Shown: piece after piece, positions 11,096 to 19,504 of the stretch
How positions within the stretch are numbered: position 1 is the stretch's first letter
How the letters are laid out: each line of letters opens with the position of its first letter
Assembly (NCBI RefSeq): GCF_013343235.1
Contig: NZ_CP040094.1
Coordinates: 1,550,501 to 1,614,500, forward strand
Direction of reading: 5' to 3'
DNA length: 64,000 nucleotides
Origin: Nostoc sp. TCL240-02
Lineage (GTDB): Bacteria > Cyanobacteriota > Cyanobacteriia > Cyanobacteriales > Nostocaceae
Made by a program: the position numbers and the translations under genes
Notes under the pieces: model-generated
The model's input: the letters and a program-made list of their open reading frames with translations, nothing else
Databases searched by the model: none
Told to the model about the DNA's origin: nothing

Positions 11096-11147
11096 ATGCA
11101 GGGTCAAACCATCGGTGGACGCTACCAAATTCTCACCCAACTGGCAC
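11096..11147 (+). pseudogene. 5' stub of a Ser/Thr protein kinase gene
   Basis: The ATG at 11096 opens a frame reading MQGQTIGGRYQILTQLAQ, which is the standard beginning of cyanobacterial Ser/Thr protein kinases (the strand before the glycine-rich loop). Homology stops where the terminal repeat of the IS1634-like element begins at 11148. GGGAGA upstream is a plausible ribosome-binding site. The remainder of the kinase is not found on the other side of the element, so the gene was not just interrupted: its body was deleted. Confidence 0.7.
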
Positions 11148-12848
11148 AACCCACATTCCGCAGGTATATCAGGTGAGAAGATAATATTTTCGGCAAGGCG
11201 CACCAAGAAATTGGAGAATCCATCGTTGTTCGTCAGTAAGATTGGTAATGTGTTGAAAGCCAGCGATCGTTACCAGATGAATCGACATGAAACATTGAAA
11301 CACCCACCGCATCGTAGGAGAGGCAGTTGGTTTACCCAATTGATTGTTGATGGTTTGTTTTGCTTGAGCTAGAGCTTGGCGTAACGCCCGTTGTCCCAAA
11401 GTGTAAACTAACAAGCATAGACCCATGACCATTGCTAAAGCAGCAACACGTTCTTTCGAGTTGAGAAAAACACTGCTGGTAAAAAATAAAGGGTCTTTGA
11501 GAAAACGAAAACCACGCTCAGTAGATTGCTGGGCTTTGTACTGCTTGAGTAAGTCATCATTGCTCAATTGTTGAGCATCAAGAACATTGGTAGCCAAAAT
11601 AAAACGCCCGGCTCGTTGTTTTTCAGTGGCAATTGCTAGCTCGTTAGGTACAACAGTCGCACGAATTTGATAGTAACACTGTTGTGGTTGAGCATCTTTA
11701 CGTGGTCTGCCTGATTTGGCATGGCGTTTGTGTTCGATAATTTCTAGTTCAGCAAGTTCATGAAAGCGTTGCTGAGCCTCAAAACGCCCTGAAGCCTGTA
11801 TCGCGTCTGCGGCACAAGCAAATTCTTGTTGTGACAACTGTCGCAGTTGAGATTGTGCTTGTTGGAGGTGCTTAGTCAGACGTTTTTCCAGTTGCTTTAA
11901 ATCTGCTGCGGCACGAGCTTCACTTTCCACCACTAGCCAACGCTGTTTGACTCCACCATAATCGCAGCAACACTCTGCTATTCGGTAGCCTGTGACTATG
12001 CTATCCACAAAAGCTTCCTGACTCATTTTCTCCAAGAGTAATTGGGCAGTAGTCAGTGTGGCTGGAACTCGTGATAGCCATCGCAAAGAATCCATTTGTT
12101 TAAGATTGCCTTCGGTGTAGAGTGCTGCATCCGCTACAAACAAAGCATCTATTTCCCATTGGTGACGAAATTCTTTCAAGATTTGAGCAAACACGGCTGA
12201 GTCGGCTTCATTCCCATCTGCCACTCTTAGATTTAGATATAGAGGAATATCCCCGTCTCCACTGCACATCAGGTCTACAATAAACTGTTTCAGGTCTGGT
12301 CGATGATCTCTTGAGTATCCTTTTGTGATTGTTATCTCTCCTGGCTTGCCTGAACCTTCTGTTGAGTTGTTGGTATATTCTCCATGCACATGAAACGAAC
12401 TTGAATCCAAGTGTAAACTGTCCTTTTCCACCCCAAACTTCTTGGCTGCTGCCAGTGCTACTGTCACAAATACTTGTGTTAATCCCGCTTCATACAGTTT
12501 GTCCAAGACTCTGCCCAAGCGGTCATCATTCAAGTGTTCTGGACTTATACCTTCCCCTAGTAAATGCTCTGTGGCTTTGCCTACAAAGAACTTCTCAAAT
12601 AGGTATAGTGGCGCACTTACTAAACCCAAGCCATTGAGAATCATTGCTTTGACTGCTTGACCTGAACTGACTATTTCTTGGTGATGTGTTCCCAGTATTT
12701 GGTTGATTTGCTCTACCAAACACATTTGATCAATAATCCCTGCCACTATCCCACAGTGGTCAATATCTTGTACTCTTATTTCTGATACTGATGGTGTCAT
12801 TCATCAAAAATACCATTGATCTCCTCTCTTACCTGCGGAATGTAGGTT
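11148..12848. mobile_element. IS1634-like insertion sequence, complete
   Basis: The ends are near-perfect inverted repeats: AACCCACATTCCGCAGGTA at 11148-11166, and the complement of AACCTACATTCCGCAGGTA at 12830-12848. One transposase fills the element. Size (1.7 kb) fits the family. The two flanks differ (kinase stub on the left, IS630 remnant on the right) and I see no target-site duplication, so the element probably took part in a deletion after insertion. Confidence 0.85.
11169..12800 (-). CDS. IS1634-family transposase (DUF4277 N-terminus)
   Basis: A 543-residue DDE transposase that appears intact. The N-terminal 100 residues match the DUF4277 type found in IS1634 transposases (IDHCGIVAGIIDQM, VKAMILNGLG, then the LNDDRLGRVLDKLY block). 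Downstream, DSSSFHVHGEY and ISRDHRPDL-like segments (KGYSRDHRPDLKQF) and FVADAALYTEGNL hold expected acidic positions of the catalytic core. RGFRFLKDPLFF near the C-terminus is the typical E-region block. The frame runs nearly the full element between the terminal repeats, so the element could still move. Confidence 0.9.
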   Translation of the reverse strand: MTPSVSEIRVQDIDHCGIVAGIIDQMCLVEQINQILGTHHQEIVSSGQAVKAMILNGLGLVSAPLYLFEKFFVGKATEHLLGEGISPEHLNDDRLGRVLDKLYEAGLTQVFVTVALAAAKKFGVEKDSLHLDSSSFHVHGEYTNNSTEGSGKPGEITITKGYSRDHRPDLKQFIVDLMCSGDGDIPLYLNLRVADGNEADSAVFAQILKEFRHQWEIDALFVADAALYTEGNLKQMDSLRWLSRVPATLTTAQLLLEKMSQEAFVDSIVTGYRIAECCCDYGGVKQRWLVVESEARAAADLKQLEKRLTKHLQQAQSQLRQLSQQEFACAADAIQASGRFEAQQRFHELAELEIIEHKRHAKSGRPRKDAQPQQCYYQIRATVVPNELAIATEKQRAGRFILATNVLDAQQLSNDDLLKQYKAQQSTERGFRFLKDPLFFTSSVFLNSKERVAALAMVMGLCLLVYTLGQRALRQALAQAKQTINNQLGKPTASPTMRWVFQCFMSIHLVTIAGFQHITNLTDEQRWILQFLGAPCRKYYLLT

Positions 12849-13233
12849 ATATCCAAATGATGGAGCAAGAAGCCCAAGATGCCGAAAAAACTGGACGTAT
12901 TCGCGTAATTGTTCAAGATAATGGGTCAATACACCGATGCAAAGAAGTACAAAAGCTATGGTCAAAATTGGAGAGCATGGGTTTGTATATCTTCTTTTTG
13001 CCGAAATATTGCTCCGAAATTAATCCCATTGAATTGGAGTGGCAACATCTCAAAAAAGATGAACTCTCAGGGCAATCATTTGACGATGAATACTACCATT
13101 GCTTATGCCGTAATTCATGGTGTTGAAGCTAGGGGAGAAAAAGGAAATTACAGTACAGAACGTGTTAAATTTAACTCTAATTCTCATCGTTAACATTTCG
13201 TTACATACTGATAAATTTTCTCGCCCACCTACT
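12849..13233 (+). pseudogene. 3' remnant of an IS630-family element (transposase C-terminus)
   Basis: The translation carries the IS630 DDE signatures VIVQDNGSIH and CSEINPIELEWQHLKK, but there is a frameshift near 13085: one frame ends in SFDDEYYHCL and the correct continuation (IAYAVIHGVEARGE) is in another frame. It ends at CGCCCACCTACT (13222-13233) followed by TA, the same end as the element at 34187-35381, of which this is a diverged relative. The 5' two thirds are gone and the IS1634-like element sits at the break. Confidence 0.85.
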
Positions 13234-13711
13234 TAAATAATTTTCCCAATCTCAATTATCTCAAAAAATACTCTTTATTGGCGAATTTCTCACTCAACAT
13301 CAGCTTCTAAATGACTGACCTCTCTATCCGACAACTAGCCGTAATACTACTCATTTTTTGCTGATAACGCTTTGGGGTTGTGTGTAGCATTCGTTGAAAC
13401 ACAGAAGTCATGTGACTCTGGTTGCCAAATTCCGCTTCTGCGGCTACCTGTGCTAGTTCGCGCTTTTGGTTCTGTAAGAGTTTTTGGGCAAGTTCCAGGC
13501 GACACCGTAGGACGTATTGATAAGGTGATAGTCCAGTTGTAACTTTAAATGCTCGTGCAAAATGATAGGGACTGAATCCGACTGTGGCAGCAATCTGGTT
13601 GAGGTTAAGTTCCTGAGATGGATTCGCTCTGATGTATTCTAAGACTTGCTTTAAAAAATTTGGGTCTAAAAACTCTGATGGACATTTGAGCCGTCCAGAT
13701 AGATTTGAATG

Positions 13712-14879
13712 GGGAGCATCCAGTTTTGGAAGATTTAGCATTTGTGGGAAAATATAAAAGGAAATAACCCTGTGCAATCGCTGACTATGAGCCAACAGAA
13801 ACAAGAACGGATCAAAGCGTGCTTACAAGAACTGTCAACATTGCTGTACTCGGAAGCTGATAAAAGTCAGTTAATAGACCTCGAAGGTATAGAAAAAACA
13901 GTTCGTAGTCAAATATTGGAATATGTCGGCCCAGAAATGGCCCTTTTTTTATCGAACAAACAACAAAAACAAAAATCGGTAAAACTAGGAAAATCAAAAG
14001 CTTGGTTGGGGAACTGAAATTAAAAGCTAAACAGATACAGAGACTGGGTTTGAAGCCAAGGAGTCGATTAAGTCCATGACTTCAAAAGTGCTGTTTGAGG
14101 CTATCAGCTAATGAATCATACCAAAAAGCAGAAATCGAAATTGAGGCATTGACAGGAGTGAAGGTTGGTCATACAACGCAACAAAATCTAGTTCTCAAGC
14201 AAGATTTTCAACTACCCGTAGCATTACAACCTGTATCAGAAGTGAGTGTGGCGGAAAAGTTCGACTACGAGGGAAACCTCAAGTAGGTTGTCACTGGCGA
14301 GACTATAAAACCGTTCGTCTGCAAGGGATTTACTATGGTGCATTCTTTGATGACAACCAATCATTAATTGATTACGTCAATAGCCAATGTTTGGTGAATC
14401 CACTTGTTTGCTTGGGAGATGGCCATGATGGAGTTTGGAATTTAGTTAAAGAGTTTGGAACTGAACAATTTGAACGTTGGGAAATTTTGGATTGGTATCA
14501 CCTCAAGGAAAATCTTTATAAAATTGGTGGTTCTTTAAAGCGTCTCAAAGCTGCTGAGAGTTTATTGTGGCAAGGTCAGATAGAGCCAATTCAGGCTTTA
14601 TTTAATAATTGCCGAGGCAAACAAGTTAAGAAGTTTATCGCTTATCTCCAAAAGCATCGCTCTGGCATTATTAACTACAGCTATTACCAAACTGAACAAC
14701 TGTGTTCTATTGGTTCTAGATCTGTTGAGTCTGCTATTAAACAGATTGGAGCAAGGATTAAAATTTCCGGCGCACAGTGGAATGTTGAAAGTGTCAACCA
14801 AATCCTTTCCGTTCGTTGTGCTTATCTCAATGGTTTGCTTCTTGCTATTTAAGTCTTTCTGCCTAAACTGGATGCTCCC
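13712..14879. mobile_element. ISKra4-like insertion sequence, copy 1
   Basis: 1168 bases bounded by GGGAGCATCCAGTTTTGG and the complement of GGGAGCATCCAGTTTAGG, and flanked by an exact 8-base direct repeat TTTGAATG (13704-13711 and 14880-14887). The size, GGG ends, 8-base duplication and split transposase frame fit the ISMich2-like branch of the ISKra4 family. An essentially identical copy of the same length lies inverted at 58176-59343. Confidence 0.9.
13787..14852 (+). pseudogene. ISKra4-like transposase, split frames (copy 1)
   Basis: The first frame (ATG 13787 to 14017) begins MSQQKQERIKACLQELST. Coding sense continues in another frame (KTRKIKSLVGELKLKAKQ) through a TGA at 14078, then AEIEIEALTGVKVGHTTQQN, another frame change near 14265 (GCHWRDYKTVRLQG), and the catalytic part CLGDGHDGVWN and DWYHLKENL. 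A first shift at the A-rich ACAAAAACAAAAATC could be programmed, as in related elements, but the internal TGA and second shift argue for decay. In the conserved GSGSVES block this copy reads GSRSVES, unlike copy 2. Confidence 0.85.
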
Positions 14880-15002
14880 TTTGAATGTCGGTAAATTATC
14901 TGTGCCAACACTGCCGTTGCAACAGATTCTAAGTAAAATGCACCACCATCCTGGTACAATTGCGACACTTCCTTAATTCAATTGCAGAAAGTATGTCAAC
15001 TC

Positions 15003-16307
15003 TTAAAAAAAGCGTTTCACTAAATAAGCCGCATATTCCATACCATAAGGTACGCTTACTCCAGCAGTCATTTCATTAGCAAAGTAGGTGTTTTGATTAC
15101 CTTGCAACATTTCTAATCGTTGATAAATACCATCCTTGAGGTCTTCGGCTGAAAAATGAGAGAACCACTTCCAAATTAGGGGTTGCCCCATAAGTGCCAC
15201 TTGAGTACCTCCGAGCTTTTTGACGCAATCGGCTATGTTGCTTTCCAACTCTTCAACAGTTGTCGTTTCATCCATGAATGGATAAAAATTGTAGATTTTA
15301 CTGCCTGGATCAACCTCGCAGATAGCTAATGGATAACTAATTGGTAAAGGCTGATTTAAAGTATTTCTGATTACGTAGAAAATGTTTGCAGATAAACCCT
15401 CTACTTTACAGGTAATAACCGCTCTTTTTATTGTACGTACCCTAGAAAAAATATTTGCTTCTTCAGGACAAGTATCAGCTACGCCAAGAAAATCATCTAC
15501 AGGAGCAGTCCAAATTAAATGCTCGAATTCCCATTGATTTGAGGCAGTCTTGACCAAAATTGTTTGACCGCGAGAAACACGCTCAATAGTTTGTCCTAGA
15601 CACAAGTTATGAGTTGCTGCTAAACGATTCCATAATTCTTGATTCCCTTCTTGCAATTGAGGCATATTCAGAACCAATTTTTTCAGGAAATTGCAACGGT
15701 TCAATAATGCCAGTAGCCGAATCACATAAGCAGTAGAAGCTTCTGGTTCCAGATGTCCAAATTGTGCCGCATTCGCAATCGGTATTAAAGCATCTCGAAT
15801 AAAATCCAAACCCTGTTTGTTAAACCATTGAGGTGAGGATTCATTCATACCTCGGTAAGCAGGATTGATATAGCCTGGATCTGAATACCGAGTATACTTG
15901 TCTAATTCTTGGAAAAATTTCCTCAACTGCCAGAGTCGGCTGAATAAAGAATGTTTGGACTCCACTAAAAACGGGCTAGTAGCTTTGCCAGTAGCTAAGT
16001 CAAATATTTGCACCCGTGGCATCACATGAAGCGATGGAGAAATCCCATACCTTTTTCTATATTTTTTGTACAAGGGGCTAGGTAAGATCCAAACAGTTCC
16101 ACCCTCGTAAATACCACGGGCTTCAAGACTTGGGTCTGCGTATTTAATTGAATATGTTTTCCCACCTACACGATTTTTGGCATCAATGATGGTGATATTT
16201 TTGTATCCAAAATCATGTAATTCTTCGGCAGCCGTTAAACCAGCGCATCCAGCACCAACGATACCAATACGGATTGAAGGTTCATAGGTTAAACGATTAA
16301 TTCGCAT
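15003..16307 (-). CDS. FAD-dependent amine oxidoreductase
   Basis: A 434-residue flavoprotein. Near the N-terminus the dinucleotide-binding motif GIVGAGCAGLTAAEEL is followed by the acidic strand end IIDAKNRVGGKTYS, including the RxGG(R/K) motif of flavin amine oxidases. The C-terminal FANEMTAGVSVPYGMEYAAYL is the second FAD-contact region. No signal peptide or membrane segment is seen, so it is probably cytosolic. Substrate is not predictable; relatives include phytoene desaturase-like and monoamine oxidase-like enzymes. It is isolated between two insertion-damaged genes on the same strand. Confidence 0.88.
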   Translation of the reverse strand: MRINRLTYEPSIRIGIVGAGCAGLTAAEELHDFGYKNITIIDAKNRVGGKTYSIKYADPSLEARGIYEGGTVWILPSPLYKKYRKRYGISPSLHVMPRVQIFDLATGKATSPFLVESKHSLFSRLWQLRKFFQELDKYTRYSDPGYINPAYRGMNESSPQWFNKQGLDFIRDALIPIANAAQFGHLEPEASTAYVIRLLALLNRCNFLKKLVLNMPQLQEGNQELWNRLAATHNLCLGQTIERVSRGQTILVKTASNQWEFEHLIWTAPVDDFLGVADTCPEEANIFSRVRTIKRAVITCKVEGLSANIFYVIRNTLNQPLPISYPLAICEVDPGSKIYNFYPFMDETTTVEELESNIADCVKKLGGTQVALMGQPLIWKWFSHFSAEDLKDGIYQRLEMLQGNQNTYFANEMTAGVSVPYGMEYAAYLVKRFF

Positions 16308-16886
16308 GGTAATTGTTAGTGATAATTTCAGCCCTACTTAATTGTACTAATTTTATGTTCAGCGTTATGTACCAATACGGTTCAGCCCCTTCAAGGTTTA
16401 AGATAGGAATGGCACACTTGATATCAGCACCATAGCTTTTATCTCGCTAAGTTGATTTTTCCGGTGACTCAAGCTTTCAATTTATGAGTTTGCTTCTGTT
16501 TACGTTTTAACCTCCAAGCAGCATAAAAAGCAGCGATTGCAAACACATTGAATGGTAAAGTTGGTTCGGGAACAGGCTTGGCTGCTATCCAGATATTTGA
16601 AACGCTAATAGAGATATTGCCACCACTTCCAGTAGAATTTACATTAGTAGGATTAATAGAGGTGTTATCGCTAGCACTACCACTATCAATTACGCTATTA
16701 GTGTTAACAGAAACGGTGGCGCTATCACGAATAAGTAAATTCCCAGTATTAATAGTAATATTACCAGCGTCATTAACAAGGGCTAAGGCTCCTTGGTTAC
16801 TTAGAGGATTATTAAAGTACGCACTACTACCAATAGGTACAGATAATTCTGAGAAGCTATGAAACAAGTTATTGCTCATTAGAGTA

Positions 16887-18076
16887 AGCTAATCGGTACT
16901 TAAGTTGCATAATAAGAAGATGAAGCCGTTTCAAAGCACCTATGCCGCCACCAGCCAAGAACTTTTTAACACAGGAGCAAGTCAGCAAGCTACAGGAAGC
17001 TCTAAAAGAGAGCAACCTACCGCATATTAGGGAAAGAATTCTAATTATTCTTCTGCAAAATGATGGGAAGCCACAACACGAAATTGCAAAATTTTTAGGC
17101 TGTTCGCATAGAACAGTGGCATATTGGTGTATGCATGGAGATCCAGATAATTTAGAAACCTTACATAATAAAAGAGAGTACGAACATTGGCGAAAAGCCA
17201 CTCCTGAATATATTGAACTTTTATTAAAAACTGTTGCTCAAGAACCCTCATCATTAGGTTACGAATTTGGGAAATGGACAGCAGAAAGATTAGCTACTTA
17301 TTTAACCGAGAAAACAGGTATTGATTTAAGTAGCTCTCAAGTGAGGAGGATATTAAAGCGAAAAAAGTATAGTTATATTTGGGCTAAATATGATCTAAAG
17401 GATAAACAAAATCCAGTAGATAGAGCAAAATTTAAAGAAAAACTTACCCAATATTTATTGATTGCACGAGAACAGCCAGAGCGTCTACAGGTATGGTTTT
17501 GGGACGAGAGCGGGTTTAGTTTACGTGTAATTCGACGCAAGAATTGGAGTAAAAAAGGAAAACGTAAAAATGTTCCAGGGCAACGGCGTTGTGGTCGGGT
17601 TAATGTGATGGGAGCAATCCGAGAATTAGACCGAAAGCGGGTATGCTTTTTCGTGAAAAAAGGTAATGCAGATATTTTTTACGAGCAATTACAACTATTA
17701 TTTGAATTAATTAAACAGGAGTGGATAAGTAAAGGAAACCTTGGCGAAGATTTTGTAAAATCTGGGCCGAAGATTATTTTAGTTTTAGATAATGCTAGTT
17801 TTCATAAACGCAAAGACATTATAGCTAAAATATCTGAAGAGTTCCCAAATTTTGTTTTAGAGTTTTTACCCCCTTACAGCCCTGATTACAATATTATTGA
17901 GTTAGTCTGGCACTCATGTAAAGAATATATTGCTCATCGCTTATTTAAATCAGTAGATGAATTAAAATCACTGCTAGATAAGCTTTTGAATCAAGGCGAG
18001 TTAGTGATTAAGTGGCATCGCCAAATCAAAAACAAAGGCAATCTCAGCTATATTGCAGCTTGAATGCCGATTAGCT
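16887..18076. mobile_element. IS630-family insertion sequence, intact
   Basis: The ends AGCTAATCGG (16887) and CCGATTAGCT (18076) are parts of imperfect inverted repeats of about 25 bases. TA dinucleotides flank both sides (16885-16886 and 18077-18078), the IS630 hallmark. Its 1190 bases hold one uninterrupted transposase, unlike every other IS630 copy in the window. Confidence 0.92.
16942..18063 (+). CDS. IS630-family transposase, intact
   Basis: A 373-residue cut-and-paste transposase. The N-terminal helix-turn-helix (HEIAKFLGCSHRTVAYW) recognises the element ends. The DDE catalytic triad is visible: WFWDESGF near residue 195, LVLDNASFHK near 280 and PYSPDYNIIELVWHSCK near 315. Start, stop and spacing to the terminal repeats all fit an active element. 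It is a different subgroup from the elements at 34.2 and 42 kb. Confidence 0.93.
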   Translation: MPPPAKNFLTQEQVSKLQEALKESNLPHIRERILIILLQNDGKPQHEIAKFLGCSHRTVAYWCMHGDPDNLETLHNKREYEHWRKATPEYIELLLKTVAQEPSSLGYEFGKWTAERLATYLTEKTGIDLSSSQVRRILKRKKYSYIWAKYDLKDKQNPVDRAKFKEKLTQYLLIAREQPERLQVWFWDESGFSLRVIRRKNWSKKGKRKNVPGQRRCGRVNVMGAIRELDRKRVCFFVKKGNADIFYEQLQLLFELIKQEWISKGNLGEDFVKSGPKIILVLDNASFHKRKDIIAKISEEFPNFVLEFLPPYSPDYNIIELVWHSCKEYIAHRLFKSVDELKSLLDKLLNQGELVIKWHRQIKNKGNLSYIAA

Positions 18077-18418
18077 TACTACCTCCAATAACGCTGAGGT
18101 CATTACTTGTTTCTACATTAGATATATCACCAACGGAAGCATCTGGAGCAATTTGAGCTAGCCCATAACTCCCAGGCAAAATACTTCCCCCAGTTATGAT
18201 AATACTCAATAAACTTCCCCAACGACTAAAACGCCAACTAAACATCGCACACCTCCACGAATAGCACTAAAGCAAGAAGCCAAGTATAGATCAGGTTACT
18301 AGATATCTATTACTTAGCTATAGGTCTACTATTTTTTCACTCCAAAATTTACCTTTTTTGCAGAAAGCAAAAAAATATTACAAAACTTTGTGTTAAAGCT
18401 TAGAGACTTCTGTATTTG

Positions 18419-18575
18419 CTACTCATACCAGTCGAATAACTCCCCATCCATACAAGCGATATCCCACTGCGGAAACTTCGCCAACAACTTCTTGATCACA
18501 TCTGCTTTCGCGGGATTATCCTGCCAACACTCCTGCAAGAAGTCAAATCCCCGATTCTCCCCCGAATTCTCTACT
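18419..18575 (-). pseudogene. FLQECW-cassette remnant A
   Basis: Reverse-strand reading gives FDFLQECWQDNPAKADVIKK and then LLAKFPQWDIACMDGE, ending WYE-stop. This is the same C-terminal block of about 50 residues that ends the frames at 21330, 22135 and 31527. No start codon or upstream part remains; a conserved non-coding strip of about 70 bases follows, then the DUF1648 gene on the other strand. The family is unrecognised. Retained protein-level similarity with neutral-looking DNA changes says it was once coding. Confidence 0.65.
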
Positions 18576-18693
18576 ACTTTGAGCGTAAAACCCCCGAATT
18601 ATATTCAGTGGACATAACCGAATAAGCCAAATTTATTTGGCATTATTTATGTTAGACCTGGATATTGTTGTTCTTGGATTTGATTTGGCACAG

Positions 18694-19143
18694 ATGCTAA
18701 ACTTGAGCGCACTGCTAGGACTTGTAGGATTATTCGGCATCGCTATTTATGCTTGGTCAACATTACCGGATACTATACCAGTCCACTTTGGATTTGATGG
18801 ACAAGTCGATGGTTGGGGGAGCAAAAAAGTTCTGTGGTTATTACCAATTGTCGGTTTAGCAATTTATGGACTTTTAACATTTATTAGTCGTTATCCCCAT
18901 ACGTTTAATTATCCAGTTGTAATTACTGAAGAAAATGCTTTAAGGCAATATCAAATTGCTTGCTCAATGTTGGATTGGTTAAAAAGTGAGATAGTTTGGA
19001 TATTTGTTTACATTGAATGGCAAATATTCCATCTAGCGACTACAGAAAATCCCAATTTAGGGGTATGGTTTATGCCTGTAACATCAATAATTATACTTGG
19101 GACAATTGGATATTGGTTGAGTCAATCTTTTCTAGCACGTTAA
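18694..19143 (+). CDS. DUF1648 membrane protein, copy 1
   Basis: About 149 residues with the DUF1648 signature LPDTIPVHFGFDGQVDGWGS between hydrophobic segments (LVGLFGIAIYAW before, VLWLLPIVGLAIYGLLTF after) and a last segment near the C-terminus, so an inner-membrane protein with about three helices. The frame is open from a TTG at 18637 and an ATG at 18649, but I chose ATG 18694: the duplicate at 22409 has a 1-base deletion just upstream that spoils the longer frame, while everything after MLNLSAL is conserved. DUF1648 also occurs in SdpI-type immunity proteins, but no toxin gene is visible next to it. Function unknown. Confidence 0.8.
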   Translation: MLNLSALLGLVGLFGIAIYAWSTLPDTIPVHFGFDGQVDGWGSKKVLWLLPIVGLAIYGLLTFISRYPHTFNYPVVITEENALRQYQIACSMLDWLKSEIVWIFVYIEWQIFHLATTENPNLGVWFMPVTSIIILGTIGYWLSQSFLAR

Positions 19144-19219
19144 CGCCATGCAAAATAGCAATTTTTCTTAACAACTTCAAAAAACACACAATTGAGATAG
19201 AAGAAAAAGCAGCCTTGTA

Positions 19220-19261
19220 GCGTTGGGAGTGGGAACGAGTGCTTGAATATGCCAGCAGTTA
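19220..19261 (+). pseudogene. Family-X C-terminal remnant
   Basis: Fourteen codons read RWEWERVLEYASSY, matching the last residues of the frames at 33331-33590 (RWEWEQGLQYASS) and 33703-34191 (KWGWERVADYASP). A stop precedes it, so only the tail survives. It lies about 75 bases after the DUF1648 gene, the same relative place as a different family-X piece beside the second DUF1648 copy. Confidence 0.55.
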
Positions 19262-19504
19262 CAGCACTTCCGGTGGCTATGAGGTACATCATCAAAGCTG
19301 AAAGCTATGATAGGAGATGGGCAAGAGGAAAACTGTATTGCATAATAGCCGGAAGCGCTGTAAAAAGTGCTTTACACGAAGAAGTTGCGGCAGACATCGT
19401 TACCAATTTTAAAGTTAACAAAATTAGAATGCAGAAATGCTCAAAGCTGAAAAACTTTGCCAGAGTAGAAATAAGGGTTTTAACATTTATCCATGTGCAA
19501 TTAA

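Larger units (their letters stand above)
13307..14977 (-). pseudogene. AraC-family regulator split by an ISKra4-like element
   Basis: The DNA-binding half (13307-13711) has the two helix-turn-helix blocks of AraC proteins: LNQIAATVGFSPYHFARAF and the closing FGNQSHMTSVFQRML...TPKRYQQ. The element at 13712-14879 interrupts it with an 8-base duplication TTTGAATG. On the far side the same frame continues upstream (14888-14977) as VSQLYQDGGAFYLESVATA, the end of a typical AraC sensor half, and joins in frame (YRHS|NLSGRL). It then meets TGA with no start, so the N-terminal sensor was already lost or frameshifted. A short protein from an IS-internal start is possible but unlikely to be functional. 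Confidence 0.85.
16469..18245 (-). pseudogene. Haemagglutinin-like PEP-CTERM surface protein, split by IS630-type element
   Basis: The N-terminal part (18245-18079) begins with a signal peptide ending near GLAQIAPDASVG, the standard opening of cyanobacterial filamentous-haemagglutinin-type proteins. The C-terminal part (16884-16469) continues with NLFHSFSELSVPIGSSAYF and repeats of beta-helix type, ending in a PEP-CTERM signal: VPEPTLPF, a hydrophobic stretch, then RLKRKQK. The element lies at a duplicated TA; removing it with one TA rejoins the frame exactly (VIGGST|LMSNNLF) to give 194 residues. That is very short for this family, so an older internal deletion is likely. PEP-CTERM proteins are exported and sorted by exosortase. 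Confidence 0.85.

Noticed and set aside
12329..12660. Forward frames of 72-102 codons inside the IS1634-like element
   Set aside because: Shadows of the reverse-strand transposase, whose motifs are intact.
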